From: Gymnothorax reevesii
Lineage: Eukaryota > Chordata > Actinopteri > Anguilliformes > Muraenidae
Direction: 5' to 3'
Assembly (NCBI GenBank): GCA_029721435.1
Contig: CM056573.1
Coordinates: forward strand, 47,156,501-47,220,500
DNA length: 64,000 nt
This document shows positions 36,506-48,900 of the stretch, one piece after another. The translations under genes were made by a program, and so were the position numbers. Position 1 is the stretch's first letter; every line of letters starts with the position of its first letter. The notes beneath the pieces were generated by a model that did no database searches, was not told the origin of the DNA, and saw nothing but the letters and a program-made list of their open reading frames with translations.

Positions 36506-37359
36506 AGGTGGGTTCGCACTGGGGATGGGGGGCGTTTGCCAGAGCCTGAGAAATTTGGGAAATGCTCAAAACGCTGCAGAAATGTGCGTTCCCGAGGGGC
36601 AAAAGTTACAGTCGCATTGGGAACGTTTGGGCCCAGCGTTTGGGGATGATTTGTCAGCGTTTGTGATCGGTTGCGATCGTTTCCCAGCGCGTGTCAGCGT
36701 TTCATAGAACGAAGGAGAACTTTCGCTGACGGAGCCGAACGTTTTCTAACCTAAGTCGGCGTTTAGGGAATTTAGATCAACTTAGCTGAACGATTGTCCG
36801 GTGTAGCCAAACTGACGTCAGCGAGTGGGATCGATCTATAAAAACACTGACGTTTGACTTGTGTCATATCATTCTGGATTTTGATACCAAACGGTTCAAA
36901 TACGTGTCATACAAGAAAACTTTCTGAAATGAGCAAGACAGTATGGGTAGCCTATGCTCAAATGAAAAATAGGCCACCTTATCACTTAAAATGTTACTCC
37001 GCCTATCTTTTTTGCTTAGGCCAGTGTTCCCCAACCCTCTCCTGGAGGCCCACCTGTCCTGCATGTTTTAGCTCTCTCCCTGCTCCAGCACAGGCGTTTA
37101 AAATAATCAGGTTGTCATCAATCAGCTTTAGGGGGTGATTAACAAACTGATCATTTGAATCACCTGTGCAGAAGCAGGGAGAAATCTAAGGCATGCAGGA
37201 TGGGTGGGCCTCCAGGAGAGGGTTGGGGAACACTGGCTTAAGCCATCTAATTAATTTGTCAATATGTTTGCATTTGTACATTGAAATGAACATTTGCCAT
37301 TCGTTTGCCAAACGTTAGTCTATGCCAGTAAACATTGCCCAGTGTGAATCCCACTGAAA
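36506..37359. mobile_element. Harbinger-type MITE containing a nested hAT MITE
   Basis: The outer ends are related inverted sequences: left AGGTGGGTTCGCACTGGG, right (read inward) AGTGGGATTCACACTGGG. Near each end GCGTTTGCC or the complement of GTTTGGCAAACG follows. The interior up to 37021 repeats AGCGTTT-like words. A 3-bp duplication is not clear. The PIF/Harbinger assignment rests on the general look of the ends and is tentative. Confidence 0.5.
37022..37235. mobile_element. Non-autonomous hAT MITE with 8-bp duplication
   Basis: The ends CAGTGTTCCCCAACC and GGTTGGGGAACACTG are perfect inverted repeats, followed inside by CTCTCCTGGAGGCCCACC and its complement. The 8-bp flanks GCTTAGGC (37014-37021) and GCTTAAGC (37236-37243) differ at one base, as expected for a hAT insertion. 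The 214-bp element is inside the 36506-37359 MITE and is therefore younger. Confidence 0.88.
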
Positions 37360-37447
37360 GCACAACAGGTTCCCATGGACCAAATTCCAATGTAATGTCA
37401 AAGATAGCTGTGAATTAACTTGCTGCGATTGATAAAAACCTCTTTCA

Positions 37448-37943
37448 GAGCTGCCGGATAGCTCACTCGATTAAAGCACCGCATTGTAGAGCAGAAGTGA
37501 CTATCATGGCGCTAGTTTGAGCCCCAGTCATACCAACAGGCCGTGATCGGGAGCTTTTTCAGAAGTAGTGCACTTTTGACCATTGCGCTACAGGGATGCA
37601 AATTGGGAAAGGACTGCCGGGAAGGGAAATATAAAATGGTTGCTGTGTTTGTTGCTCAAGCGCCTCCTGTTGGCCAGCCGGGCGCTCGTCAGGAAGATTC
37701 TAGGCTTGGTCGGGTAACCTCCGCCCTCATTCTGAACTTGTGAGGATTCAACCAATGAGTGTAAAGAAGCAGTGGTTGATGGGTGCTGGCTTTGGAGGAG
37801 AGCCGTGAGCTGTCCTTCTCTCCTGAATTGGCAACAAGGGGTCGCACACGAGCAAGGCTAGTATATAGTTCCTCAAATGGGCATTCCAGACTCGGGTGGG
37901 ATTGGAGATGCCAAATTTATAAAAAGAAAGAAAAAAAAGAAGA
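37448..37943 (+). mobile_element. tRNA-derived SINE, copy 2
   Basis: Same SINE as 27451-27934, in the same orientation. It has GATAGCTCACTCGATTAAAG (A box, two changes) and CTAGTTTGAGCCCC (weakened B box), the same body order and an A/G-rich tail. The flanks AAAAACCTCTTTCA (37434-37447) and AAAAACCTTTTGCA (37944-37957) match at 12 of 14 positions and mark the target duplication. Compared with copy 1 it has an eroded duplication and weaker promoter boxes, so it looks older. Confidence 0.9.
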
Positions 37944-37959
37944 AAAAACCTTTTGCAGT

Positions 37960-38185
37960 GGTCATTAAAATGCAGTAACCCAAGTTAGTAGGCGTAACAC
38001 TCGTATTAAGGCCAGCAAGTGCACAAGAACCCGCCCAATTGCTTTTGAGCAAGGAAGAGAGCTGCCACAAATCAGCAAATTCTGCAATGTGAGACTCAGC
38101 TAAGGTAAAGGTGTCTGTCATGACACGTGCACGAGTGAACTTTAATAAAATGCTTTGATTTTCAAACCTTTGCAAAAAAGAGATA
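37960..38185. other. Short spacer, nothing recognised
   Basis: No feature is supported between the SINE and the Tc1 end. Confidence 0.3.
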
Positions 38186-38187
38186 TA

Positions 38188-38880
38188 CAGCCTCAATTCC
38201 AAAATAGTTGGGACGAAGTATAAATTGTGAATAAAATCTAAATGCAATGACTTTCAGATCACATGAGCCAATGTTATTTACAATAGAACATAAATAACAT
38301 TTCAAATGCTGAAACTGAGACATTTTACATTTTTATAACAAAATTAGCTTATTTCAAATTCTCTGGCTGCAACAGGTCTCAAAAAAGTTGGGACACAGGC
38401 AAAGAAAAAAGGCTGAAAAAGCTAGTAATAAATGGGAGAATCAGCTGAAAGAACATTTAGCAAGTTAACAGACATCAGGTGCGTAATCGGCTATAAAAGG
38501 GATGTCTCGGAGTCTCTCAGAAGTAAAAATGGCCATAGGCTCTCCAACCTGTAAAGGCTTGCGTAATGAAAATTGTGGAAAACAATAAAAACATTGTTCC
38601 TCAACGTCAAATTGCAAAGGCTTTAAAGGTGTCATCATCGACAGGCATAACATTATCAAAAGATTCAGAGAAACTGGAAAAATCTCGTAAGGGACAAGGC
38701 CGAAGACCTTTACTGGATGTCCGTGATGTTTGGGCCCTCAGATGGCACTGCATCACTCACCGGCATGATTCTGTCATTGACATTACTAAATGGGCCCAGG
38801 AATACTTCAAGAAACCCCTGTCTGTAAACACAGTCCGCCGTGCCATCCACAGATGCCACCTTAGGCAATTTCCTTGAAAA
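38188..38880 (+). mobile_element. Tc1 element, left part only
   Basis: After TA at 38186-38187 the end reads CAGCCTCAATTCCAAAATAG then TTGGGAC. The subterminal words ACATTTCAAATGCTGAAACTGAGACATTTT and GTCTCAAAAAAGTTGGGACA match the ends of the 15960-18479 group. Similarity ends at about 38877, just before a (CTAT)n microsatellite (38896-38920), so the right part is missing. Confidence 0.75.
38566..38877 (+). pseudogene. Tc1 transposase N-terminal fragment
   Basis: This 103-codon frame carries the paired-type DNA-binding half of a Tc1 transposase. Residues 10-35 (VPQRQIAKALKVSSSTG) form a first helix-turn-helix, followed by a basic linker (SRKGQGRRPLLDVRD). Residues 70-97 (EYFKKPLSVNTVRRAIHRC) form the second. 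The DDE catalytic half is absent because the element breaks off at 38877. The start at 38566 may not be the original one, as family members begin a little upstream. Confidence 0.82.
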
Positions 38881-39739
38881 AGGATTGATAAAGTATATCT
38901 ATCTATCTATCTATCATCTCTTTATATGCAGACGTTGGCAAAGAGTGCCATAAAATAACCTGAACAGGCTGGAGACTCAGCTAATTTCAAGGCTCGATCG
39001 TTTTGGTTAACATTTTTATGAGCCCCTGAATGTCAGTGCAAATAGGTAGATTGGAAATTTTTGTCAAAATGTCTGTAGCTGCTGCTCCAAGATGGAGCAT
39101 AGTGCCAAAGATGTTTCTGCTGTCTTTTGTTTAGCCAAAAGGAGGGTTCAGATTTGTTAGTCCACTGTACAAATAGAAAAAAATTAGCCCGCAACCAACT
39201 TTGGGAGAAAATATCTAAAAAAAAAACTATAAAAGTGGCAGACTAGATTCCTAAAAAATTTTCTCACCTTTCATGTCTGAAAAGGAAACAGGTCAGATGA
39301 ATTTGGCACTGGTCTGGTTTAAAAATTTGGGTATCCCAGTATCCGATACAATCGTAACTTGTTTGGCTGATTGAAGCAGTTTTCCACAATATTCCTTCAA
39401 AAATTGGTATTTTTCTTCAAAAATGCTAAATTTGGTGCCTGACTTTTCCACTTCTAGGTGGCGCTGTAGCCATATCAATAAAAATTGTGAGCTCAAATTC
39501 CGGGATTTCCTGTTACACATGTATGGGCACCATTCTGCTGAATTTCATGCAATTCTGAGATTCCAGAATTTCACTGCTAGTGTCATTCTCTCAGAATTTG
39601 GCTCTTAAATTTCTTAAGAGTTATGTTTACTCAGCTTTTGACTGTGTTGCCTTGGCGGAGGTTTGCACCCTAGAAGTGCCTGTAATTGCTCTAGTTCCGA
39701 CAGATCTTTTTTTTTTCAATTCCTCAATGACATATTAGT

Positions 39740-40450
39740 TGTCACCTTTTCAGCAGCAATGGCTTCTTTGTTGTATTTTGTACTTCAAAACTTGCCATAG
39801 ATTTTCAATGGGAGACAGAACTGGACTGCAGGGAGGCCAGTCTAGCACCTGTAATCTCCAATCACAGAGTCACCCTGTTGTAAAGCGTGCAGAACGCAGC
39901 TTTTCTTCTTTTAAAATAAGCAGGAACATACATGAAAAAACATAATCTTGAAGAAAGCGCATGTTGCTCTTTAGTTTACATAGATTGTTCAACACATTTG
40001 GTCCCTACACCCATCACGGGTTGTAATAAAGCCCCATGCCATGATTGTCATTGGGTTTTGGACTTTACGTTGGTAACAACTGGGATGTTCCTTCAGTTTT
40101 TTTTGCCACAGAAAATAATGCCCATCATCACCAATTTTAAAGGCTGGCTAGTTTCCATTAGCTGCATCAGCCCATTTTAGGAGAGCTTGAACCCAGAGAA
40201 GATGACAACATATATAACACCTTACATTTGTGGATGCAAAGAAAAGCAGTTTTTTTTTGACAAAAGTTTACCAAATTATTCCCAAGCCCAACTAATTATA
40301 TCATCACAAGAGCATGACAGTTATAAATGCAGTACCATCTGATGGACCAAAGACCATAGGCACCCAGTATTGGTTTTGAACCTCGTTGTTTACACACAGA
40401 GCTTTATCCAATTTCCCTGAAACTTTTAATAATATCATGCCCTGCAGAGA
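39740..40450 (-). pseudogene. Decayed Tc1 transposase relic
   Basis: On the minus strand 39840-39800 reads W.PPCSPVLSPIENLW, the C-terminal DDE Glu region of a Tc1 transposase. Upstream (40180-39900) and at 40450-40300 the order of the N-terminal parts can be followed through stops and frameshifts. I recognised it by order of conserved words against the 15960-18479 type. The termini were not located. It has no coding capacity. Confidence 0.65.
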
Positions 40451-40499
40451 GCACAGTCACAAAGTTCTTGCAATAGCACATTGAAAAAATCTATGCTTA

Positions 40500-41560
40500 A
40501 TCTAGTTGATTCAATCTTACAGTTTTGTTGTGGATATTTCATCACTTTTCTCTTATGTTGCCCCAATACCAACTGTTTAGGAAGGTGTTGCAAGCATCCA
40601 ATTTTGAATCAGTGCAAACCCCCGCTGCATGCACAAACAAACAAACACAAACGTGCATCAGTGCATAACACCCCCCCCCCCCTCTTACTTTTAATATTGG
40701 ATAAAGATTATCGACAAGGGACTACAATCTTTGATTTTATTGGAATTCTCTATGCCATCTCCCTTTCTTGAACTTTTTTACTTCACTATTAGGATTTTAG
40801 TTTATTGTGCAGATGATTCATAAATGTCTTAATTATGATTTTTCATGATGTCATGCTGCAAGTCACTGTGGGCAATGTTTTGCACTGGCTGTAGGCCTTG
40901 ATTCTGGGAGTCATATGTTAGTATACTATGCACTGTGGCTCATTAGACAGTTTTTGAGTATCTTTTGTGCCCACGCTCCTTGCTATTTGAGTCTGCAGAA
41001 ATTGGCAGCCGCTGCATACTCAGAACTCTAATTATGTCTCAGCGGTGAAGCGCAACAAGGTTCCCAGGCCACCATAGCTGCAAACAAGAGCTGTTAAGAT
41101 GTACTGATCCCAGGGATTAACACTGAGTGGTGTTTGGTGATTTTCACTTGCTTTAAAAAAAGAGTCATCGTCAGCTGTAGCTGGATGTGACTGAGCCAGT
41201 GCCTGGGCCTTGGCAATGATCAAGGCCCATGTTTTGTTTTCCATTTTGCCTTTGATTAGTTAAACACCCAATCATTTTTGATTATTCACAAACTCCTCTA
41301 GTCACAATTCAGACTGCAGTACACCATTGCAGCACTGCATAAAACTCTGGGGAAAACAGAGTACTTCATGAAGCTTGTGCTCTGTAGCTTAGATCATCAC
41401 AATGTTATGTATTGGGGAGTACTCTGTGGATTTAATATTCAGTTCACCGATGCAATTATATTATGAGAAAAGGACATTATTTTTTTAAGTAATAATTATT
41501 TAATTATTTCCTACACTATTATACAAAAGTAAACTGACATAATTTAACAGTTAAATTGAC
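40500..41560. other. No gene recognised
   Basis: A C-run (40671-40683) is the only notable structure. No frame with recognisable content. Confidence 0.35.
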
Positions 41561-41628
41561 GCATTGTCTCATTGTTATTACTCGGCCCAGTAGGCCACGA
41601 GTCTGTTTCGGCCCCAGGGGGCGGGGGT

Positions 41629-44320
41629 ATACTACGATGGAAGTTCAACATAGACAGCCTTTATTTCAGTAAGCCGGTTGACCAAACCCTGGCCTCGCAG
41701 TCACAGAAAATTGGTATCATAACGGTGGCTATAATCTTTCTTTGTTAACTTCGGCTTTGTGCTTTTAATGCCGATCTCAATTAAAGGGCGTTCCGTGCGT
41801 CAATTTTCCGTATTTCGCTTCATAAAATGACCAATCGCGTGCTAAATGTTCCTCCGAGGAAGCTATCCCTGATCCAGGATCAGAAAGACTGTGGGATATT
41901 TCCCCCCGCAGCACCATGGGGCACCCCAGCGGCTTCATGAAAATGAATGAACATATGAATTTTTACACTGATTGGTTGGACACTTTGAAAGACTGCACGA
42001 TTATGCATGCATATCACTGATCTATATAGAATAACTGGATAGCTGATGACGTCATAATTTTGAAGCAACCGTGCCGCCATATTGGTATGCCCAACTGAAA
42101 TCTCTCAGAACATTACTCACATTTAACATGTTGCAGCCAATGATATAATTAATTGAGAAGATATCTTTTCACAGACACAGAAGAGGCTGCATTTTATGTT
42201 TCCTCCTCAGATTGACCTGACTGTACGAAAAATGCCTCAAGGGCCGCAGATTTCACAACAGGAGGCAGCAGTTGTAGCAGTTGTACATGCCTTTAACATT
42301 TTCAATGGACAACATCAGCATTTGACAATATGTGCGACCATTGAATGCATTCCACAGGAAATCTATACTTATTTTTTAAATCTCGCCTGAGTGGGACAGT
42401 GGTACAACGAGAATGAAGTCCAAGCAATTGAGACTGAAGAAGACAAGACGTCAATCCTGCACGTATTATTATTATTCTGTGTGGGGGTATTTAGAAACTT
42501 AGTAGCTGCTAGGCTAATTTTCCTATGAAGCTAAAGTGGGTCGCTAAATCAGCGTTCACATGAGAAGTGCAGTGAGTGGTGCTTTATGGAGATGTATGGA
42601 AAACTGCCTGCCATTCCCTGTCGAGTGTGAATCACATTATCTATTTAAGTAGCTCTAATGTTACATCCTCATTGGTAACCTGGCAAAATTAAATTTGACC
42701 ATCAATGGTAATTTAGTGTCAACAAAACGTTAGCCTTTTTTAGTGCTGACGTAAATTAGCCTCAATGATTTGACCAGTCAACACCTGGTTTTGTTGTCCA
42801 GGTAGTCTGGTCTAATATTATAGACAGCGATTGATTGATCTGGTTAACGTCAGTTCAGTAATCTAGGTAGCTTTTGGCTAACCTGATGGATCACGTTAGC
42901 AAACGTTAATTTGAAGTATTCCATTAATAATCGTTAGCTGGGCTAACGCTGACACATTGTCTGCCTTTAAGGTAGATCGCAAGTGGCTAATAAGCAATAT
43001 ATTCTTTGAAATTCATTTAGGTGTATTTGTTTTTACTACAGCCAGTGCATTGTCTCGCCACATCCCCCAAAAAATGTCCTTATGCATTGGAAAGCTGCAC
43101 ATCAACGCTCCTCTGCCATAGAATACTATATAACCGTTGTTTACTACCGGGCATAGTAAAATGGCCGCTTGACCACTTTCGCTTGCTTCAGCCTCCCAAT
43201 GCAGTTCTTTATCACGTCAGCAATCCAGTTGTTCTATATAGATCAGCGATGCGCATCGACTCTTGGGAAATTGTCATTGAGGTTTAGATTAGTATATGTA
43301 TTCTTGTTGGTTGTAAAAGGCCAGGGAGGAATTCTGCCGGTAAATTGCTGACCGTGTAAATTAAGTCCTCTGATGAAGGACTGGTGGAAATCACTTTAGT
43401 TTCTCGGCCAATGAAGCAAAGTGAAATTAGATTGTAGATTTAATATTATCTGACTGATAATAACAATAATAGATTTCATTTTACCATTTCATTTTTGGTT
43501 AAAAATATTTTTTCCATTGCTTTTCTTTTATACAGCATGATTTTAATAAAATCGTATTCCACCACCAGCCCTACCCAGTTGCACCATTGCAAATTTACAG
43601 TAGTCTTGTGGCATAAAATACTGCTTTAATAGTTGCAGTACCAGCACTGTCAGGAGGACGTGGCAGCAAGTTAAAACAAAGCATGAGAACATTTTTCACA
43701 GTGGTACGCCCTATGCTGCTTTGCTTTCATAATTATTGAAATTATTTTAATGGTATGCTGCGTAAAATGTATGGCGCTGCATACAACATTCTTGCTCAGA
43801 TTTTCTGCATCACCACCTGAATGTTGTCAGTTCCTTCCCGTGGCAAAAAAAAAAAAAAAACGCAACGTTATGCATACTGTTCATCCAACTTAAGTGCCCC
43901 TCTTAACTAATTGCCGAGATATAGCTCCAGTAGATCGCCTAAGTAACGAATTCCATCAGCTGACAATCTGTAGCGTTCATAGAGAATATTGTCAGAAAAA
44001 GCAAACAGGTCATGCCAGTCTCCCTCCAAAGAGAACCGCCTGCGTTTCGGGCACCAAAGTCCACAGGATTATTCAAGAAAGGTGATGCCAGCTTCAAAGG
44101 AGGTGTTTACTGACAAGGCAGCACATCATGTTTAGCCAATTACAGCCGAAACTCGGCGCATAACCTTCTCCCGACCAGGTTAAGTTTGCAGCATAAGTTA
44201 CCATGCTAATCTAGCCACGTTAAAAGAGAGGCACCTTCGTGACATTGAAAAGCCTAGGTTTAGGTTCGACAAACCTTGCTAACCTACTTATCTTGCTTCG
44301 TAGTATACCCCCCTGGCTCT
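41629..44320. mobile_element. Element-like block with inverted ends, no enzyme seen
   Basis: The left end GGCGGGGGTATACTACGATG and the right end (read inward) CAGGGGGGTATACTACGAAG are inverted copies of about 20 bp. A second inverted pair lies inside: 41995-42086 and 43143-43262 share ATCCAGTT.TTCTATATAGATCAG and a GCCGC..ATGGC word in opposite orientation. No transposase is recognised. Frames at 42196 and 43021 have no known domain. Whether this is one 2.7-kb transposon or two nested MITEs is open. Confidence 0.5.
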
Positions 44321-44429
44321 AGGGAGCCTCTTCTTTTTTTCGAGATAGTGATTGTCCTGCTCATACGCTTGCGCGTGGTTTCACGATTGGCCAAGGCCTA
44401 GACCCGGCCCGAGTACAGGCTCTGAGGAG

Positions 44430-45340
44430 CCTCTTGTTTTAGCTGTAAGTGGAGTCCTGCGCACATTTAACTGTGGGTTACACGTAATGGACGGAACTCT
44501 TTTGAAAACTTATTTTATACTGGCACAGTTTCATTTACATACTTCAGTTTTTAGTCTTTTTTATTCATCCCAGTTGGAGCAAAACGCAGCATCATCCTGT
44601 TATTCATTGTGTCAGGGCAAAGACTGACTAAATGAAGACAACAAGTAGGCACCGGTACGGGCACTTGAGAAGTTGAGGTTTTTCAGATCTTTATACACAA
44701 ATCATAGGCTACATATAAATTCATACATGTGTATAACAGACATAATCTGTCACACTCATATAGCGAATATAATCTGTCTTGTGCGTATTACGGATATTGC
44801 CCGTTCTGTGCATATAGCGGATTTCGCTATAACGGACAAAATGAGCTGGTGCAATTGAATCTGTAATATGCTAGTTTTACTGTATCTGTACTTTAGTTTG
44901 CATTAATCCTGGCAGCAGTTTAAAGGAAAAGACTCTCCACAAGACAGCTAGCTATATAGAATACGAAAATTGCTAAAGTGGAGCCTGGGTAACGTCGGGG
45001 ACTTGGCTGTTTACAACTGTTTGTAAATAGGCTTACTGTGGCAGGCGCTGCACATGGATTACAAGTGCCTATAACATGATGTTTCTTAACATATTGTCCT
45101 TTGGAGAGGAGATGTATATATCCCGGGGTTGAAACAAATAAAATAGAAAATGATAGAATTGTGAGGCTGCTCTGTGGAAAGTCAAATATTATTCGCTATA
45201 ATGAAATAGTGTTTTGCCCTCCCGGGCTGTATTTGAATCCCAGAAAACACTGTTCGTTGCAAATCTAATACCCCAGAATTCGTCCGCGAACACATTCTCG
45301 GCGTTCTTGACCGGTGGTGTGGTGAAGAACGACGGGGAAC
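44430..45340. other. No gene recognised; upstream of a candidate exon
   Basis: AT-rich up to about 45200, then more balanced with several CpGs (CCCGGGCTG, GTCCGCGAACAC, CTCGGCG, GACCGG). That rise just before a good ATG context is the only promoter-like sign. Confidence 0.35.
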
Positions 45341-45344
45341 AAAC

Positions 45345-45373
45345 ATGGCGGCTACCGATGAAACTGATGAAAT
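45345..45373 (+). CDS. Candidate first coding exon of a host gene
   Basis: ATGGCGGCTACCGATG begins in a good initiation context (AACAAACATGG) at the edge of a locally CpG-enriched stretch. The frame encodes MAATDETDE and then meets AT|GTAAGC, a consensus splice donor, at 45373/45374. Many vertebrate first exons start MAA and end quickly at a GTAAG donor. I do not recognise the gene, and no second exon is identified in the window. If real, the MITE and DIRS element downstream would lie in its first intron. A chance ATG is the alternative. Confidence 0.3.
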
Positions 45374-45557
45374 GTAAGCTGATTTTATCCCTCATATGGT
45401 CTATTTTACATAACTTGTAGATTTCAGAAAAATTTCCTCTATTCATTGATCCATTAGGCCTTGTGGTTGACCCAATTCCAGATTAGAAAAATCACTTAAA
45501 GGAGCAGTGTGTAGAATTTAGATTGATATTTCGGCAGAAATGGAATATAACATTCAT

Positions 45558-45777
45558 AACTTTAGGTTATTTACATAACCCCGGTTCTCTGAGTAATATG
45601 AGTGAGATGTCTCACTATGGGATGCACGCCTCGCTGCAGCCTCAGAAGCATTAATCTCATTACGCCAATCCTGATTGGCTGGTGAACGTGTCCGTCCGCC
45701 CAGGTGGTACACCCACCTTAAATAGCTCATGCGGACGGCACCACGTCATTCAAGATAAGCACCTCTTCTCACTCGCC
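45558..45777. repeat. DIRS inverted terminal repeat, left (3' side of the genes)
   Basis: This arm has the outer tip AACTTTAGGTTATTTACATA, then joins the part shared with the right arm at GATGTCTCACTATGGGATGC. A TTAAATAGCTCATGCGG word follows. It is the 3' end of the element because the genes run leftward. Confidence 0.9.
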
Positions 45778-45799
45778 CCAGCAAGAAGGGTTGTCTGGT

Positions 45800-45893
45800 G
45801 AGACATCTCACTCATATTACTCAGAGAACCGGGGTTATGTAAATAACCTAAAGTTCTCTTTCATAATATTTCGCTCGATGTCTCACTATGGGA
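45800..45893. repeat. DIRS internal complementary region
   Basis: 45800-45855 is the exact complement of the left outer tip and 45853-45893 the exact complement of the right outer tip, overlapping at GTT. In the DIRS replication model this region templates the completion of both ends on a circular intermediate. No mismatch was seen on reading, so the element has probably not drifted much since insertion. Confidence 0.92.
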
Positions 45894-45966
45894 TATCGTA
45901 GCTCCCGTATTGCCAGACAAGCTTATCCAGCGTCCACCAACCCACAGAGAAGCAATTCTGTTCCAG

Positions 45967-48900
45967 TCAGGACAGCAGAACCGCGCGTGCCACGCACGGG
46001 GCGGAAACGTCCAGCTTATAAAAGCGGACAAAAGTGAGAGGCGAGGACCAACTCGCCGCTGCACAGATGTCCTGAACAGAAACTCCCCTGAATAAGGCCC
46101 AGGATGCGGCCAAGCCCCGAGTCGAGTGCGCCCGCATGCCCACAGGCGGCTGCAAACCCCGACACGTATAGGCCAAAGCAATCGCCTCCACCACCCAATG
46201 GGATAGGCGCTGCTTAGTGATAGGTTTTCCTTTATGAGGATTAGCCCAGGAGACGAACAGCTGATCGCTCCTCCTGAATCCCCTAGTCCTGTCCATGTAC
46301 ATGCGCACCGCACGGACTGGACATAACGCGTGCGACTGCTGCTCCTCTGTTGAGGCAGCAAAGGCCAGAAGGTCAATTGGAGAACATGAGCCCACCACCT
46401 TAGGCACAAAAGCCGGGTTGGGCCTCAAAATCAACCTTACATCTCCCGGGAAGAGCTGAGCGCATGACGGATGCACCGAAAGCGCATGGATGTCACTAAC
46501 TCGCTTAGCTGAAGCCAGAGCCAGCAACAACACAGCCTTGAAAGACACGTGCTTCAAGTCTGCCCCTTCCAGTGGCTCAAAAGGAGGGCCCTTAAGCCCC
46601 TCCAGAACCACAGCCAGATCCCACGGTGGCACCAGTGGTCTGGACACGGGGAGAAGCCTGCGCGCTCCCTTCATAAAACGGCAAACCAGTGGGTGCTGAC
46701 TCGCCGTTCGCTTTTCAAACCCCACGTGACAGGCGGCGATAGCCGCCAAGTACACCTTAATCGTGGAGAAGGCTTTGCCTTTGTCAATCAGGTCCTGCAA
46801 GAATGACAATATAGCACTCACCGGACACTGAAAAGAAACGTGGCCGTTCCTGTGACACCACCCCTCAAACACCCTCCACTTACAGTCATACAAAGACCTA
46901 GTGGATGGGGCCCTAGCGTTTTGTATAGTGGAAATCACACGCTGTGACAATCCCACAGCCGAGAGACTGAGCCACTCAGGGGCCACGCCCACAACGCCAG
47001 GCGTTCCGGGTGCGGGTGGAGGATCGCCCCCCCCCCCTGCGATAGCAGGTCCCTGCGCAGCGGGAGCTGCCAAGGCTGAGCGCACAGTAACCGATATATT
47101 TCCGCTAGCCAATGCATCGCCGGCCAATGCGGAGCAATCAATATCAGTGCGTGACCACGTTCCCTCACTCTGGACAGAGTGGGGGATATCAAGGCCAGGG
47201 GAGGGAACGCGTAAAGAAGCTCGTGCGGCCAGACGTGCGCTAGTGCGTCTATGCCAAGGGGAGCATCCATGCCGCGCAGAGAGTAAAACAGCGCGCACTG
47301 CGCGTTTTCTCTCGCCGCGAACAGATCTACCGCGGCCCGACCGAACCGGGCCCATATCTGTTCCACAATCTCCGGGTGCAGAGTCCACTCCCCATACACC
47401 GGCGCACCCCTGGACAATAGGTCCGCGCCTGTGTTCAAGACCCCCGGGACGTGCGTCGCTCTCAAGGAGAGGAGACGGCCGCAGCTCCACAGGATCAGTT
47501 TGCGTGCCAACATGTGCAACTGACGGGAGCGCAACCCCCCCTGACGGTTGATGTACGCCACCGTCGTCGTATTGTCCGTTCTCACCAGGACATGATGACC
47601 CATGAGAGATGGAAGGAAATGTTTCAGGGAGAGGAACACCGCTGAAAGTTCCAGAAAATTTATGTGAGACTGCTGGAGGCCCACACTCCAGCGGCCCCTC
47701 ACAGACTGGCCCCCGTGAATTCCGCCCCAGCCCGTCAGGCTGGCGTCTGTAGTGACCACCTTCCTGGACAGGACCGAGCCCATTGGGACCCCCTGGGTCA
47801 GAAAGGACGGAGTCCGCCAGTGACGCAGCGCCCTGGCGCATTCCAGTGTAACCAAGACTCTCCGCGTGCCGTGACGCACGGGATCTAGCCCGCATGAGGC
47901 CACCCAAAGCTGGAATTCTCTCATGTGGAGGCGACCGAGACGGATCACGAGGATGGCAGACGCCATCAGACCGAGTAACCGAAGACACAATCTGAATGGA
48001 ACAAACCTGCCTGGATAAAAAAGCGCGAGGCATGCCCTGAAAGCTCTCACCCGTTCCGCCGAGAGGCGAGCTGTGAAAGACACCGAATTCAGGGATAACC
48101 CCAGAAAGATAGCATCTTGCGCTGGGGACAGCATGCTTTTCTCCGCGTTTATCACAAAACCCAGATCGACTAGGTGCTGTGTGAGAATACGCGTGTGCGC
48201 CCTGGCTTCCTGCTCCGATTGCGCTAAAAGCAGCCAATCGTCCAGGTAAGTGGCCAGACGGATGCCCCGCCGTCTCAGCGGGGCTATTGCTGCCTCCGTG
48301 CACCGCACGAACACCCTCGGGCTTAATGACAGACCGAAAGGGAGCACGCGATACTCGTAGCAGATCCCCTGGAAAGCGAACCTCAGAAACTTTCTGTGGG
48401 GAGGATAGATTGGAATGTGGAAGTACGCGTCTTTCAGATCGATTGAAGTGAACCAATCGTTCTGACGTACAAGACGCAACAGGGATGCGTGTGTGAGCAT
48501 CCTGAACTTGTACTTCCTGAGATATTTGTTCAGAGCCCGTAAATCCAGGATAGGGCGAATACCGTTCCCCCCCCGTTTGGGGACTAGGAAATACCTGGAG
48601 TAGAAACCGCTCTGACATTGTGCGGGAGGGACGACACAGATTGCTCCTTTGTTTAACAGTGAGAAAATTTCCTCCTGTAAAACACGAGCTGACTCTCCCC
48701 GCGCCTGGGAGTGTATAACGCCGGCGAATCGCGGGGGGACAGCGGCGAATTGCAGCCTGTACCCCCTCGAAATCGTCCTCAACACCCAGGGTGGGGCTGC
48801 CAGTGCGACCCATCTCCGCCATCTGAGGGCGAGAGGTGATGTGCACCGCAGCCCTTCCACCACAAGAGGGCCCAGCCGCAGTGCGGTGGCGCCCTCTTGT

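Noticed and set aside
45214..45420. 68-codon frame covering the candidate exon region
   Set aside because: It is in a different frame from the ATG at 45345 and reads through the consensus donor. It has no domain.
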